Shown one piece after another: positions 45,599-55,216 of a stretch of DNA of 64,000 nt. Position 1 is the first letter of the stretch, and the number at the start of each line of letters is the position of its first letter. The stretch is from positions 1 to 64,000 of the forward strand of contig MU405220.1 in assembly GCA_022836615.1 (NCBI GenBank), given 5' to 3'. This DNA is from Annulohypoxylon bovei var. microspora. Lineage: Eukaryota; Ascomycota; Sordariomycetes; Xylariales; Hypoxylaceae. The notes below the pieces were generated by a model. It did not search any database and was not told where the DNA came from. It saw only the letters and a program-made list of their open reading frames with translations. A program made the position numbers and the translations under genes.

Positions 45599-48050
45599 CC
45601 CCCCCCCTTGATATTATTATTAACTTTACTATCACCCCTTAATAATTTTTCTTAACCATATTATTGTTGCTATTACAGGCGTTATAAAAAAAAAGATTAA
45701 CTCGTTAATTATTTTTTTATTTTATATAATCATTAGCAGCTTTTATAATTAACGTTGTTGCTTAAAAAGCTTATTATAAAATATATTCTTTTTAATATTA
45801 TTATCTCGTTATTAAGTTTTTTATTATAATTAAGTGGTTGTTATAATAATCTCGTTTTTTAAAGTATTATACGCATTTATTAATAAAAGTTGTGGTTTAT
45901 TTTTATTATTATTACATTAACGAAGCACCACTTTAAGATTTAATTCTTTAAAGTTATTTATAACTTCGTTAAATAATAATTTTTTACCACGTTTAATTAT
46001 ATAATAAATATATATTTAAAATAATTCGATTTTTAACTTTACTTTTTTTAAATCCCGTATAATGTATTAATAAAAAAAGTTATATTATTAAGTAAAAGCA
46101 TTTTAATATAACATTTTAATACGTTTTTTACATAAAGCTTTTTTAATATATTACCATTATTAAAAAATTAAATTTAAGGTGTAATAATTTATATAATATT
46201 TAAGATTATTTATAACTTAAATATTATTATATTTACGCACTTAGTTATTTTATTTTTTAAATATTTCTTATAAATATTTAATTTTAATATAATTAAATAC
46301 ACCTTATATTATTTAATATAATTATTTAAAATTTATAAACTTATTTTTAAAAAATGTTTTAAAAAAAACATAAAAACCTTTTAATTGTAAAATTACTTAA
46401 ATATTAAAATTATAATAATATTTAATTTTAAATTTAATAAATTTATATATTATAAAATAATAAATTTACTTTAAATATTATATAATTAATTATTAATTAA
46501 AAAACTTTTATAATATTATTATTTAAATTTTATTAAATTCATTTTTAATTAAAAAATATATTATTAATTTTTATATAAGTAATATATTATTAACATTATT
46601 TTTAAACTTTTTTTTTAAATTTATTTTATTTAAATTAATTTATTAATTTATTAATTAACGGTTTAAAGCTTTTATTATATTATTAAAATAAATTTAATAA
46701 TTTTAATTTTTTAATAACTTAATTATATATTAATTAATATACGAATTAATAATGTTTTTTTTTAATATAATTTTTAATATAATTAAAACTTTTTTATTTT
46801 TATTATTAACTTTATTATTAACTTTTTTTAACTTTTTAATTATTATTATTCTTTTAAATATATTTAATTATTTTTTAATAACATTATAAGTTACGTTTTT
46901 AAATATATATTAAATATATATTTAATGTTTTATTTTTATATTAAAAATTATTTTAATAATTTATTTAAAAGCTTAATTAAAATTATTTATAATTATATAA
47001 AAAAGGTTAATATTTTTAACTTTTATATACTTTTTTATTACGTTTAATATTTAATTAAAATTAATTTTTTTTTTATTATTAAAAAAGTTATATTTAATAA
47101 AAAAAGTTATATTTAATAAATTAATATTATTAATTTAATAAAATAATATATTAAACTTATTAATTTTATATATATTATTAATAAACCATAATTTAAAATT
47201 ATTTTTTTATAATTTAATATATTAATTATAAGTTTAAAAAATCCGTTTAATTTTTTTATTTTTATTATAATAAACCTTATAATATATATTATTTTATTTA
47301 AAAATATATAAAAATTATTAAATAATAATATAATTGTTATATTTAATTTTACGGGCTTTAATTAAATGGGTTAAAACTTATTTTCGGTTAATATTAACGT
47401 GAAAATATTTTAATTTTATTTTTTTAATTATATTAATAATATTATTTTTTATATTACGAATAATCATTTTAATAACGTTTAATATTTTTCGTATTAAATA
47501 ATAACAAGTATTAATTAAAATAAATAAAGGTTAAAATAATATTATATAATTATATAATTATTAATTTTTAATATATTTAAAATATTATTTAACTTTTTTT
47601 TAAAAATAATATATACCATTTTAATAATAAAAAACAATTTATTATTTATAATTTTTTTAAATAATTAAATACTTTTTATTTTTTTTATTTTAAACTTTAT
47701 AACCTTTAACCTTATAACATTTATATATAATTTAATTATACCTTTTTTATACGATAAATTTATTTTTTAATTACTTATATATAATAATAAACTTAATAAC
47801 TTCGGTGGCGTTCGAAAGATTTTAAATAATTTTATTTAAATTATTTTATATATAACGTTTTAATGCGGTAATAAGGTTATTAACGAAGTTATTAAAAAGC
47901 TCGGCGGTAAGGTTATTAATTATTATATTAAATATATTAATATCGAAGGCGAAATTAACGTTATTATTAACGAAAAAAAGGAAATCATTTAAATTAATTA
48001 TAATATAAATAATAATAAATTTTTTCGAAACCTTAATATAACATTAATAA

Positions 48051-48192
48051 CATAAGTAAGTAAAAAAGGTATTTAAATTTATATAAGTTTTATACTATAA
48101 GATTAAATATCCACACTACTAAGCCGTAATAGGTATAGACCGTGTAGGTCACCGTGCCTTTTGGCAAAGACACCGTGCCTTTTGACGTCCCG
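48051..48192 (-). repeat. right terminal inverted repeat (142 bp)
   Basis: Reverse complement of the left end. It reads CGGGACGTCAAAAGGCACGG from the outside and keeps the GC-rich form of most sites in its outer 100 bp, while its inner 40 bp is the more mutated copy. Confidence 0.9.
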
Positions 48193-48200
48193 ATACTACG
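48193..48200. repeat. right target-site duplication ATACTACG
   Basis: Identical to 45449-45456. See the transposon entry. Confidence 0.85.
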
Positions 48201-48465
48201 TACGTGTCAGCGGAGGGGATGATGGAAGGACACGATTAAGAGATAGGTACCTAGGTAGGTATGTATACTACCACACCAGGCGTTGCTCCAATATGATAAT
48301 CCAGCAGTGTTAGAAACGCTTTCAGTGACTAAACCTCGACTATCTACCTAGTAACTAGTTATTGGCACCGAGTCCCCAAAACCTTCGAAATAAACACAAC
48401 CCAAAAAAAACAGCGCTCTTCAAAAGCTTACAGCAGTCCAATGAAGCTATAATATTATACATTTA

Positions 48466-49529
48466 CTATTGTCGCCAGTACAAGTGTGAAGTAGCATTCG
48501 GTGGCATTTGATCATGCGTCGCACATTCAGGGGGAACAAGTGCAGGAAGCCAGCTCGCCTTGTCTGCACAATATATCTCCATAGAGGGGGCGAGGTCTTC
48601 ATTCTTGCCGTCCAAGAGGGCGGTTGATATAACGGTTTGCAGTGGACCATCCGGAAATATCGTCTGGAATACCGATCCACAATTTCCGCAGAAACACTTC
48701 ACCACATCGTCAGAACGGTACAGTCTCAGAATATCTTCCGGGTACGAGGTTTCGACATGCTGTTGTAAATTAGTTCTCTTGAGTCTGCGACGAGTAGATG
48801 ACAAGATAGCTAGTAAAAATATGCCAATTTCATAGGCTCATGACTTACTTCGTATTTATATCTGGCGAGTGAGGCGAAGGTCGAGCCAAAGGTCTTCTTG
48901 CAGTCATTGCAGTGGCCTAAGACGCTTTAGCTAGGTTATGGAATAAGATAAATACAGCTCTTACATATATAAGTGACTATTGGCGAACCAACGATGGAAA
49001 TCTTTACCTTGCCGCAGCAGCAAGATCCTGTTTTCAATGGTGCAACAGATGTTTGCCTTTGGTTTCCTGAGGCATGTGGACGATTATTATTTGAATTAGG
49101 ATTTATCGGCGGCCCTGGCTGAGGAGTGAAATAAGACTGATAAACTGCCCTGGTCGGTAGTGCATTACCGGGACCAGGAACAGTCCAGTGTCCCATCTGA
49201 AAATTTGGCAGAAGAGGATCACCCCCAATATCTATCATACGCACACGAGGTCCTCTAGGAGCGGACGGCGGTTCCGGGTGGTTATGTGACCTAAAGGGGG
49301 TTGAGGGCCCAGATTGAGAAGTTCCATTGGATGCGGAATGTACATGATTTAAGTCGAGATCATTCCGTTGTCTTAAAGCAAGGACTTGTAAAGAAGTTTC
49401 GAGACGGCGTATGCGGTCGTAATTAACTGAATGATACCAACCAGCCTGATGGTTTTGATCGTATGGCTCGGATCGGGTCAAGCGAGAAGCTTGTCTTCGA
49501 GGCCACATAGTGATGTATAGATGTTTCAA
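48466..49529 (-). CDS. CENP-V/GFA-domain protein (glutathione-dependent formaldehyde-activating fold)
   Basis: Three exons (48965-49529, 48849-48916, 48466-48759) give 308 residues. Residues 1-165 are disordered and Pro/Asn/Ser-rich, unlike most family members. The Cys-rich fold fills the rest: KTGSCCCGKVKI, then YICHCNDCKKTFGSTFAS (restored by the first splice), ARYKYE/HVETSY (second splice) and VKCFCGNCGSVF. These are the CxC, CxxC and CGxCG zinc-binding patterns of the GFA/CENP-V fold. Family members include S-hydroxymethylglutathione synthase-like proteins, but most fungal copies have no proven activity, so a formaldehyde role is not claimed. The start may instead be the Met at 49508. It is the closest gene to the right end of the transposon. 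Confidence 0.85.
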
Positions 49530-49694
49530 GCTGCTACTTGACGGTAACTGATGAAATCACCAAGTATGAACGAGTGGATAGTTGTGTAGATAGAATATAT
49601 TTCAATTCTAAGCCAGCTATTTGTATAAAGCTCCAAGTGATGCGAAAAAGTGATGGAAATCAGGGACCGTTGGAGCTTAGAATCACGCCTGATA

Positions 49695-49928
49695 TCAACT
49701 TAAAGCATGTGCCTTACTGCTACTTCCAAGTTTTAGTCTTTCGTCATTTAGATACTTCAACTTCCAGGCTATAATGAGATAATCAACAATTAATAGCAGG
49801 CAGGCCCAGTGTGCGATGCCCCTTACACTGAACCAGCTTCGTAGCAGCTGCCGTTTAAAATAATACCATGTCAGAAAAGGGGTAAAGGGAGAGATTGCCA
49901 AAAACAATAGCATGTCCCATTTCATCAA
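49695..49928 (-). CDS. possible small two-helix membrane protein
   Basis: A 77-residue open frame starting MMKWDMLLFLAISPFTP. It has two hydrophobic segments (MLLFLAISPFTPFLTWYYF and HWACLLLIVDYLIIAWKL) separated by a basic loop and followed by a charged tail, a sensible membrane topology. It lies between two minus-strand genes. There is no homology I recognise and no second exon, so this may be chance or a fragment of a lost membrane protein. Confidence 0.25.
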   Translation of the reverse strand: MMKWDMLLFLAISPFTPFLTWYYFKRQLLRSWFSVRGIAHWACLLLIVDYLIIAWKLKYLNDERLKLGSSSKAHALS

Positions 49929-50354
49929 ACCGTGGAAGAGCTACCACTTGATAAAATGGACTCACATTCTCACAAGACACCACTAATAGAACGCTTCAAA
50001 GGATAGTATGAGATGATTTAAATGGTATTAGTTGTATGATCGATTCATCGACGGGATCACTTGTTTAACGTATCACTCGAATTCGGATATCAGCTTAAAG
50101 GGTGTAAAATTCATGAGAAATGGAGTCGAGCTCTAAACTAGAGAACCCCTCGAATTGCCATCTATCATTTATGGATTGCCATTTCGTAATGCAAAATCAA
50201 AATCGCTTCAATTCCTTCGCCGCAACTCCTTGCAATCCACCTTACGCCTGGTATCGAGGGGTATCCTTGAACAGCATCTGACCCCGACTACAAACGTGAG
50301 GAACAAGGAAAAGTAACAAAAAGAAAGCATTCCCGGGAAGACAAACTCCCCGAA
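49929..50354. other. short intergenic region
   Basis: About 430 bp of ordinary composition between the small membrane frame and the 408-aa gene. Nothing recognised. Confidence 0.4.
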
Positions 50355-51581
50355 CTAGGCACCTCGGTGTACCGCCCATGCTCCCACCAACTTAATCCGT
50401 CGACACTTGGTCTTCTTAGCCGCAGGTGCATTCTTAACGAGCTCGTCATCCTCCGAATCATCAGGACCTCTCTTTCGCTTTCCGTGGTTTCCCGTAGGAC
50501 TTACCGTCTCCTGCTTGATCTTAGGGTGCCCTCCCTCAGCACGAGGTATACCTCGAGTATACTTGTCCTTGTTCAGGACCTTGATGTGAATGCGAGCGGG
50601 AGGAGAACGGGGAGGAGAAGGAGGCGAACCAGAACCAGAAGAATGCGGGTGAGGAGGAAGACGAGGAGGCAAAGGCACGCACAGAGCGGCTTCACAGCCC
50701 AGTGGCACCGGGTCTAGCTTCCCCCACCTGATAGCCTCGACAAATTTCTCGGTCTTCTTTCTGACGGCGAGCACGTAGTCTAAGGCGAACTGGTCGGGTA
50801 TGCCGTTGTCTCCGATCTTTGGCTCGTACCAGTATCTGGGTTTCTCGTTGGCGCTGTCCCACTTACACTCAACCACGCGGGTGTAGAGTTCAAATTCGTT
50901 CTCAAATTCGTTCTCGGGATGGAAGAAATCAACCCACACCCAAGAGTCGTCCTCGGGGATGACTCGGGTGGCATTCACGCCGGCGTGCCAGGTTCGGAGC
51001 ATCTGGTCATAGTCCTCGATCGAGTCGAGGTACTCGTACTCCTTGTCGTTGTCAGCCCAGAAGGGGTCGTGTCGAAAATGCCCGTACGGGTAATGATCGT
51101 TCTTGCTGGTAGCCTCCTCTTGCCGCTTGCGGTCGATGTTGGTGATGAGGTGAGGTTGGTCATTATCGATCTCATTGTTGACCAAGATTATGAGAGGCTG
51201 TTTGACACTCCTGCATTCGAGACGGTACTGGCGTCGTTGTAGAATCGTCGGATATATATCTTGGACGATCGTGCGCTGGGGTGATTGGGGGAAGTAGGTA
51301 TCGGAGCCGGAGCCGGAGTCGGGAGGAGAGGAACAGAGGAGAGAGGAATCAAGAGTTAACTCACTAGGGAGATACGGTGGCATCCGGGAAATTACCTCAG
51401 CTTCCACCGGCTTCCCTGGCTTGTCTGGATATGGGCAGGCCATGCCCGTCCCATCTATATAATAGTGGATAGGGTTTAGTTTTGGCCAGCGACGAGTCAC
51501 TGGTGACCCCTGCTCTCGGTTGCGGTAGATGTAGGAGGGAAAATCATCCTCCAGATATACTAGGTAGCTTGAATGAATCAT
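50355..51581 (-). CDS. 408-aa protein of unknown function
   Basis: A single exon. The first ~60 and the middle 150-300 residues look folded and rich in aromatic residues (SWVWVDFFHPENEFENEF, YTRVVECKWDSANEKPRYWY, FALDYVLAVRKKTEKFVEAI). The region ~305-340 is Pro/Ser/His-rich. The C-terminus has basic clusters (GKRKRGPDD, AAKKTKCRRIK) that would act as nuclear signals. The tandem ENEFENEF comes from a 12-bp duplication in the DNA. There is no signal peptide, membrane helix or known catalytic motif. I do not recognise the family; a fungus-restricted nuclear protein is a reasonable guess. The gene model has no obvious intron. Confidence 0.7.
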   Translation of the reverse strand: MIHSSYLVYLEDDFPSYIYRNREQGSPVTRRWPKLNPIHYYIDGTGMACPYPDKPGKPVEAEVISRMPPYLPSELTLDSSLLCSSPPDSGSGSDTYFPQSPQRTIVQDIYPTILQRRQYRLECRSVKQPLIILVNNEIDNDQPHLITNIDRKRQEEATSKNDHYPYGHFRHDPFWADNDKEYEYLDSIEDYDQMLRTWHAGVNATRVIPEDDSWVWVDFFHPENEFENEFELYTRVVECKWDSANEKPRYWYEPKIGDNGIPDQFALDYVLAVRKKTEKFVEAIRWGKLDPVPLGCEAALCVPLPPRLPPHPHSSGSGSPPSPPRSPPARIHIKVLNKDKYTRGIPRAEGGHPKIKQETVSPTGNHGKRKRGPDDSEDDELVKNAPAAKKTKCRRIKLVGAWAVHRGA

Positions 51582-53206
51582 CTTGAAAGGAAGAAAAGTT
51601 AGCTTGCCGACGAAGGCTTTCAGGTAAAAAATATCCGAGATATTATTATCAATGTATAAGCCCTCTAGTGAAGTTGATTTGACTTATGCCTCATTTTCTC
51701 TTCAAGTAAGGGTAGATAGTATGTATATTTGTATAGGGGATTATAGGTTTGGAAGGAATAGAAAGTATGTGGATGAAAAAATAGTCAGGATAAACTGACC
51801 TTGGTATTCTTCTTGTGGTTGCAGTGGTAATATCAGAGATGAAGAAGATGAGTTGGTTTATTAAAATCTGAAGAAGAAAAATTCCGTGTAGAGAAATTGA
51901 ATTGTGATGAGCTGAGAAATTGCTTGGGTCGGGACGATATTGTCAAATTAAATTGTGTGCCTGCAGAAAACGGTTAGGTGGTCCTCACTGTCGCTGTCGT
52001 CTCTGAATAGTACGTTAATAGTTAGATAATTTAGCTACCAGGTATATGACCACCCGTTGCTTGGTAACTAGAGCTCGACACCATCTTAGACGACCGGTTT
52101 TATATACCTTCTACCTGATAGCGCCTGAGGTCCCTATTTAGTCGGGTATCTCTGAAACGATGTATTCATAAAAGTGATTGTATTTACCGAGCGATAACAT
52201 AGTAAAAATACCTACTACACTTGACGGTGTTGGTTTCCTGGGTTGGGATAATGAAGAATCACTTAATGAGAGTGATATGAGTAATTTCTGAGGACTGTGT
52301 GCCAAGATAATGAGCGTAGATGCGCCGATTCAATTTGACGGTGGTGATACAAGAAAGGAGTTATTTTGACATTTGTAATTATGTAATCATGTAAGATCCT
52401 ATCACTAGAATAAGGAGTAGGATACACAATAGGTTCGTGATCTTTCAGGAGGTGTAAACCCCAAGTAAATTCCTACTCCTTTCCTCTACCATAGGACATG
52501 TTTTATTAGCGGAGAGGGTGTGCAAAACATCACAGAATAGTCAATTCCGATAATGAACCAGAAAGGTGATGTTTTGTGCCATGATTTGGGGCAAAGACTC
52601 ACTTCTCCTTTTCAGGTCAATTTATCATATTTAAGAATTCTAGACCATATTTAAATCCTAAAATTATTAAAACACCGCAGTTGAGAGAAGGAATTAGAAG
52701 GAGATTCCGGACAAGTATCATCGAAATAGTAACGTAAGAGTAGGATAACTCATGTTTCCTTCGCTGGTACAAATCCTAGCATCTTTATTAATTGTTTAGT
52801 TAAGTTAGCTATTGAAATAATGGTATGATAGTTTTCCATCTGTAGCTCGGTATTTCGACTTTAAGCCTATGGTATTATATCTTAATCTAATGATACCTAG
52901 TGTATCATATATCATCTAGTTACCTAACTAGTATATAAGATAGCAAGTGGCTGCTTTCTAACAAGCAGAATCTCTGTATAGCAAAAATGGAAAATTTTGA
53001 AAAATCCCCGAGTAGTGTATTCTTTCGCTTTATTAAAATGAGTTGCTTGTGCTAGGCCTATCGAGGCATTCCGAATATGAAGATAAAGCGGCACGTAGAA
53101 AGTCTACGTGCTCATCAGTGCCGGCGTAAAGTGTCTTTGACGTAGACTTCTCTGGCACTTCACTATGGATAAGACTCATGGATATTCTTGAAGTCATGAC
53201 ACAGGT
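51582..53206. other. 1.6-kb AT-rich gene-free interval
   Basis: AT-rich throughout (many TA steps at ~52,600-53,000) without terminal repeats or open frames of note. It could include the promoter of the 408-aa gene at its left. A hairpin near the right end is listed separately. Confidence 0.45.
53091..53111. repeat. perfect 9-bp hairpin 3' of the small split gene
   Basis: GCACGTAGA-AAG-TCTACGTGC, a 9-bp stem with a 3-nt loop. A related word (GACGTAGAC) and an outer AGTGCC/GGCACT pair follow within 60 bp. It lies ~100 bp past the stop codon of the minus-strand gene, so it could fold in that 3' UTR. Confidence 0.6.
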
Positions 53207-53656
53207 CTAACTTGAAGAGCCTTTAGCCTTAGCGATGACCTTCAGCAGACGGGCCTCCGTCTCTCCCGTAACCCCATTAGGAAAGAAGTGAGGCGGCGGA
53301 TACTGGCGTGGTAGAAGAGGGTCTTCGTAGTCTTCTGTGGCAAGGTTAATCTCTATTAGTAGACGAATTTTAGACCACAGACTTGTAATTGCTACTATAT
53401 TACAAGGAAAGGGGTATATAACATAAAGAAACTAACTAATGTTAAATTTCTGATCCGCAAGCTTTGCCCGTGCCAAGTCGAACTCATCGATGGATATCTT
53501 ATTATTCCAGACAACAGTTCTACCGTCAATGGAATCAGGAGTGAAGGCGGCATCGCTGAAGGAGTGCGTCGGCGTGTGAAGTTGCCATGGTACCCGTGCG
53601 GCAAGTGGTCGAGATGAACTGGAAGTATTGTTCTGCATTGTTTCTAAATTCGGCAC
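53207..53656 (-). CDS. small split gene, 121 aa, unknown function
   Basis: Exon 1 (53437-53656) and exon 2 (53207-53352) join across an 84-bp intron with donor GTTAGT and acceptor AATAG; the splice reads QKFNI/KINLATEDYEDP. The product has a Ser-rich N-terminus, then VPWQLHTPTHSFSDAAFTPD, RTVVWNNKISIDEFDLARAK, and PLLPRQYPPPHFFPNGVTGE before a helical basic end (ARLLKVIAKAKGSSS). A Met seven codons in (53638) is an alternative start. No domain is recognised and there is no signal peptide. It diverges from the SUZ-domain gene with 593 bp between starts. Clean splicing and non-repetitive composition make it a likely real gene. Confidence 0.6.
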
Positions 53657-54249
53657 AATTGATATTTTTAGATTTCTGGATGAAATGTTAGTTCTTGTAA
53701 TACTGTCAAATTAACTAGGTGCTTCGAACGTATTTGCAGCCAACTTGCAAGTTCTAACTAGTAAGGGTGGCAAAAGAGCCAATAAGAATGAACACTTTAT
53801 TCCTGTATTTATGTAAGAAGGTTTCGAAAAAAGGAATACAAGAATAAAGTGCTAATGAGTCGATCTTGAATTGTTTTATTATTGTATTTGTACTTGGTAT
53901 GATGTGTGTATAAGAGTACTGTATTAGGTGTGATGAATCGGCCGGTTAGGTACAAACGACGTTGGAGTTGGAGCTGAAGACGGCAACGGTCGGTTCCACA
54001 ACAGCTGATAGGCCAGCTAGACCGCCCTGAATTAGGTAAGCCCCCAACCTTGGGAACGTAAGGTTCTAAGCAAGGTTCCGCGTCGCACTGGACTCCGTGG
54101 AGTAAACCGTCGCAATCTTTTTTTAGTCTACATAGGTACCTAACAAACATATCATGCCTATGGTTTTCTTGTCCTTGGATTAGCACCTATTCTTTTTCCC
54201 AGTACAAGTTAGTTAGTACGGTATTACATATTACATATTCAAATTTACG
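53657..54249. other. divergent promoter region
   Basis: Lies between the starts of the small split gene and the SUZ-domain gene. It contains A/T-rich stretches but no distinctive motif. Confidence 0.35.
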
Positions 54250-55170
54250 ATGGCCAAGAGAGCGACTAAAGTCCCAGACGCCTGGGAAGACGACGATTGG
54301 GAGGTACAAGCGGACAAGGCCGCCGTGGCAGAAGACGAGGATCCTGAGCCGCAACAACAACAACCGACATTGACCAAAGCCGAGCGTCTGGCGCAACACG
54401 CCGAGTCCAACAGGAAGCTCTGGGAGTCAGCGTGTGTATCCCCTTACTTTTCTCCTCTGCCCCCCTCCCTCTCCTCTCTCGGTACCTAAGTATCTTCCTA
54501 TGTCCCTAGCTAACACCCCCTCCCACTACCCAGCGAAGCGCCCGCCGACACATTCAACTACCTCGCCTCGCGCTCCGACCCGCCCCTCGCAACAGGCTTC
54601 AAGCCCGCCGTCAAAGTCCTGAGCCGCAAGCCGTTACTCGACAACGCGGACGCGGACGAGGAAGACGACAAGAAGGCCCCGCAGCTAACCCCCGAGGAGA
54701 TGCAAGCCAAGCAGCAGCGCGAGCGCGACGAGAAGCAGCGACGGTACGACGAGGCACGCGCTAAGATCTTCGGCTCGAACCAATCGTCTGGGACTTCGAC
54801 GCCCGGTGCTGTGACGCCGCCGCGATCTGCCGACGGACGAGGTCCTCGCGGGAGAGGTAGAGGAGGACGGGGTGGTAGGGGAGAGCATCGGCGCAACGAT
54901 AGTCGTGGGGATAGAGATAGGGAGAGGGATAACAACCAACGACCAGTCAGCCAGTCCGGTGGTGGCCGTGAGCTCTACGACCCAAACTACTCAGCCAAGC
55001 CCGGCTTGCAACCCGAGCGAAGAGGGAACAACTACAACAACGACGGCGGAGCACCACTATCTCGCCGATCGACGCCACAAGAAGAGCAGGCTATCCGCGC
55101 GCCACGAGGTCCCGATGGGAGTGGAAGAGGAGGCTTCGGATTCGCTAAGCGCGGCGCCAAAGGCAGTTGA
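54250..55170 (+). CDS. SUZ/SUZ-C domain RNA-binding protein (SZRD1-like)
   Basis: Two exons (54250-54431, 54534-55170; donor GTGTGT, acceptor CCCAG) give 272 residues. Exon 1 begins MAKRATKVPDAWEDDDWE, an acidic/aromatic start common to these proteins. The SUZ domain spans ~83-142 (FKPAVKVLSRKPLL, then QRERDEKQRRYDEARAKIFG). An RGG-type stretch follows (GRGPRGRGRGGRGGRG, ~165-180), and the end is a SUZ-C motif (RAPRGPDGSGRGGFGF). SUZ domains bind RNA, and the pairing with SUZ-C matches small conserved eukaryotic proteins of poorly known role in mRNA metabolism. It is convergent with NAR1, with only 46 bp between the stop codons. Confidence 0.85.
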
Positions 55171-55216
55171 ACGTGATTTTACTATTTGGTTTTCCTACAT
55201 GCAGAAAACTACCAGA

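Larger units (their letters stand above)
45457..48192. mobile_element. RIP-degraded class II DNA transposon (hAT- or KDZ-like by its ends)
   Basis: A 2,736-bp element with 142-bp terminal inverted repeats, bounded by an 8-bp target-site duplication (ATACTACG). The interior from ~45,610 to 48,040 is almost pure A/T with TA-rich words, stops in all frames and only scattered CG; no transposase frame survives. The 8-bp duplication and C(A/G)GG ends suit hAT or Kyakuja-Dileera-Zisupton elements; hAT repeats are usually shorter than 142 bp, so the superfamily is uncertain. The transition-only difference between the two ends, together with the AT saturation, is the hallmark of repeat-induced point mutation. 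It is inert DNA in its present form. It sits between the gene-poor interval and the CENP-V/GFA gene, whose stop codon is 273 bp beyond the right end. Confidence 0.9.

Noticed and set aside
45540..48060. Centromere core or other AT-rich chromosomal landmark
   Set aside because: The block is only 2.5 kb and is exactly bounded by inverted repeats and a target duplication, which a transposon explains better.
54558..54939. Ser/Leu/Pro-rich antisense frames in the SUZ-domain gene
   Set aside because: They are shadows of the RGG and acidic codons of the real gene on the plus strand.
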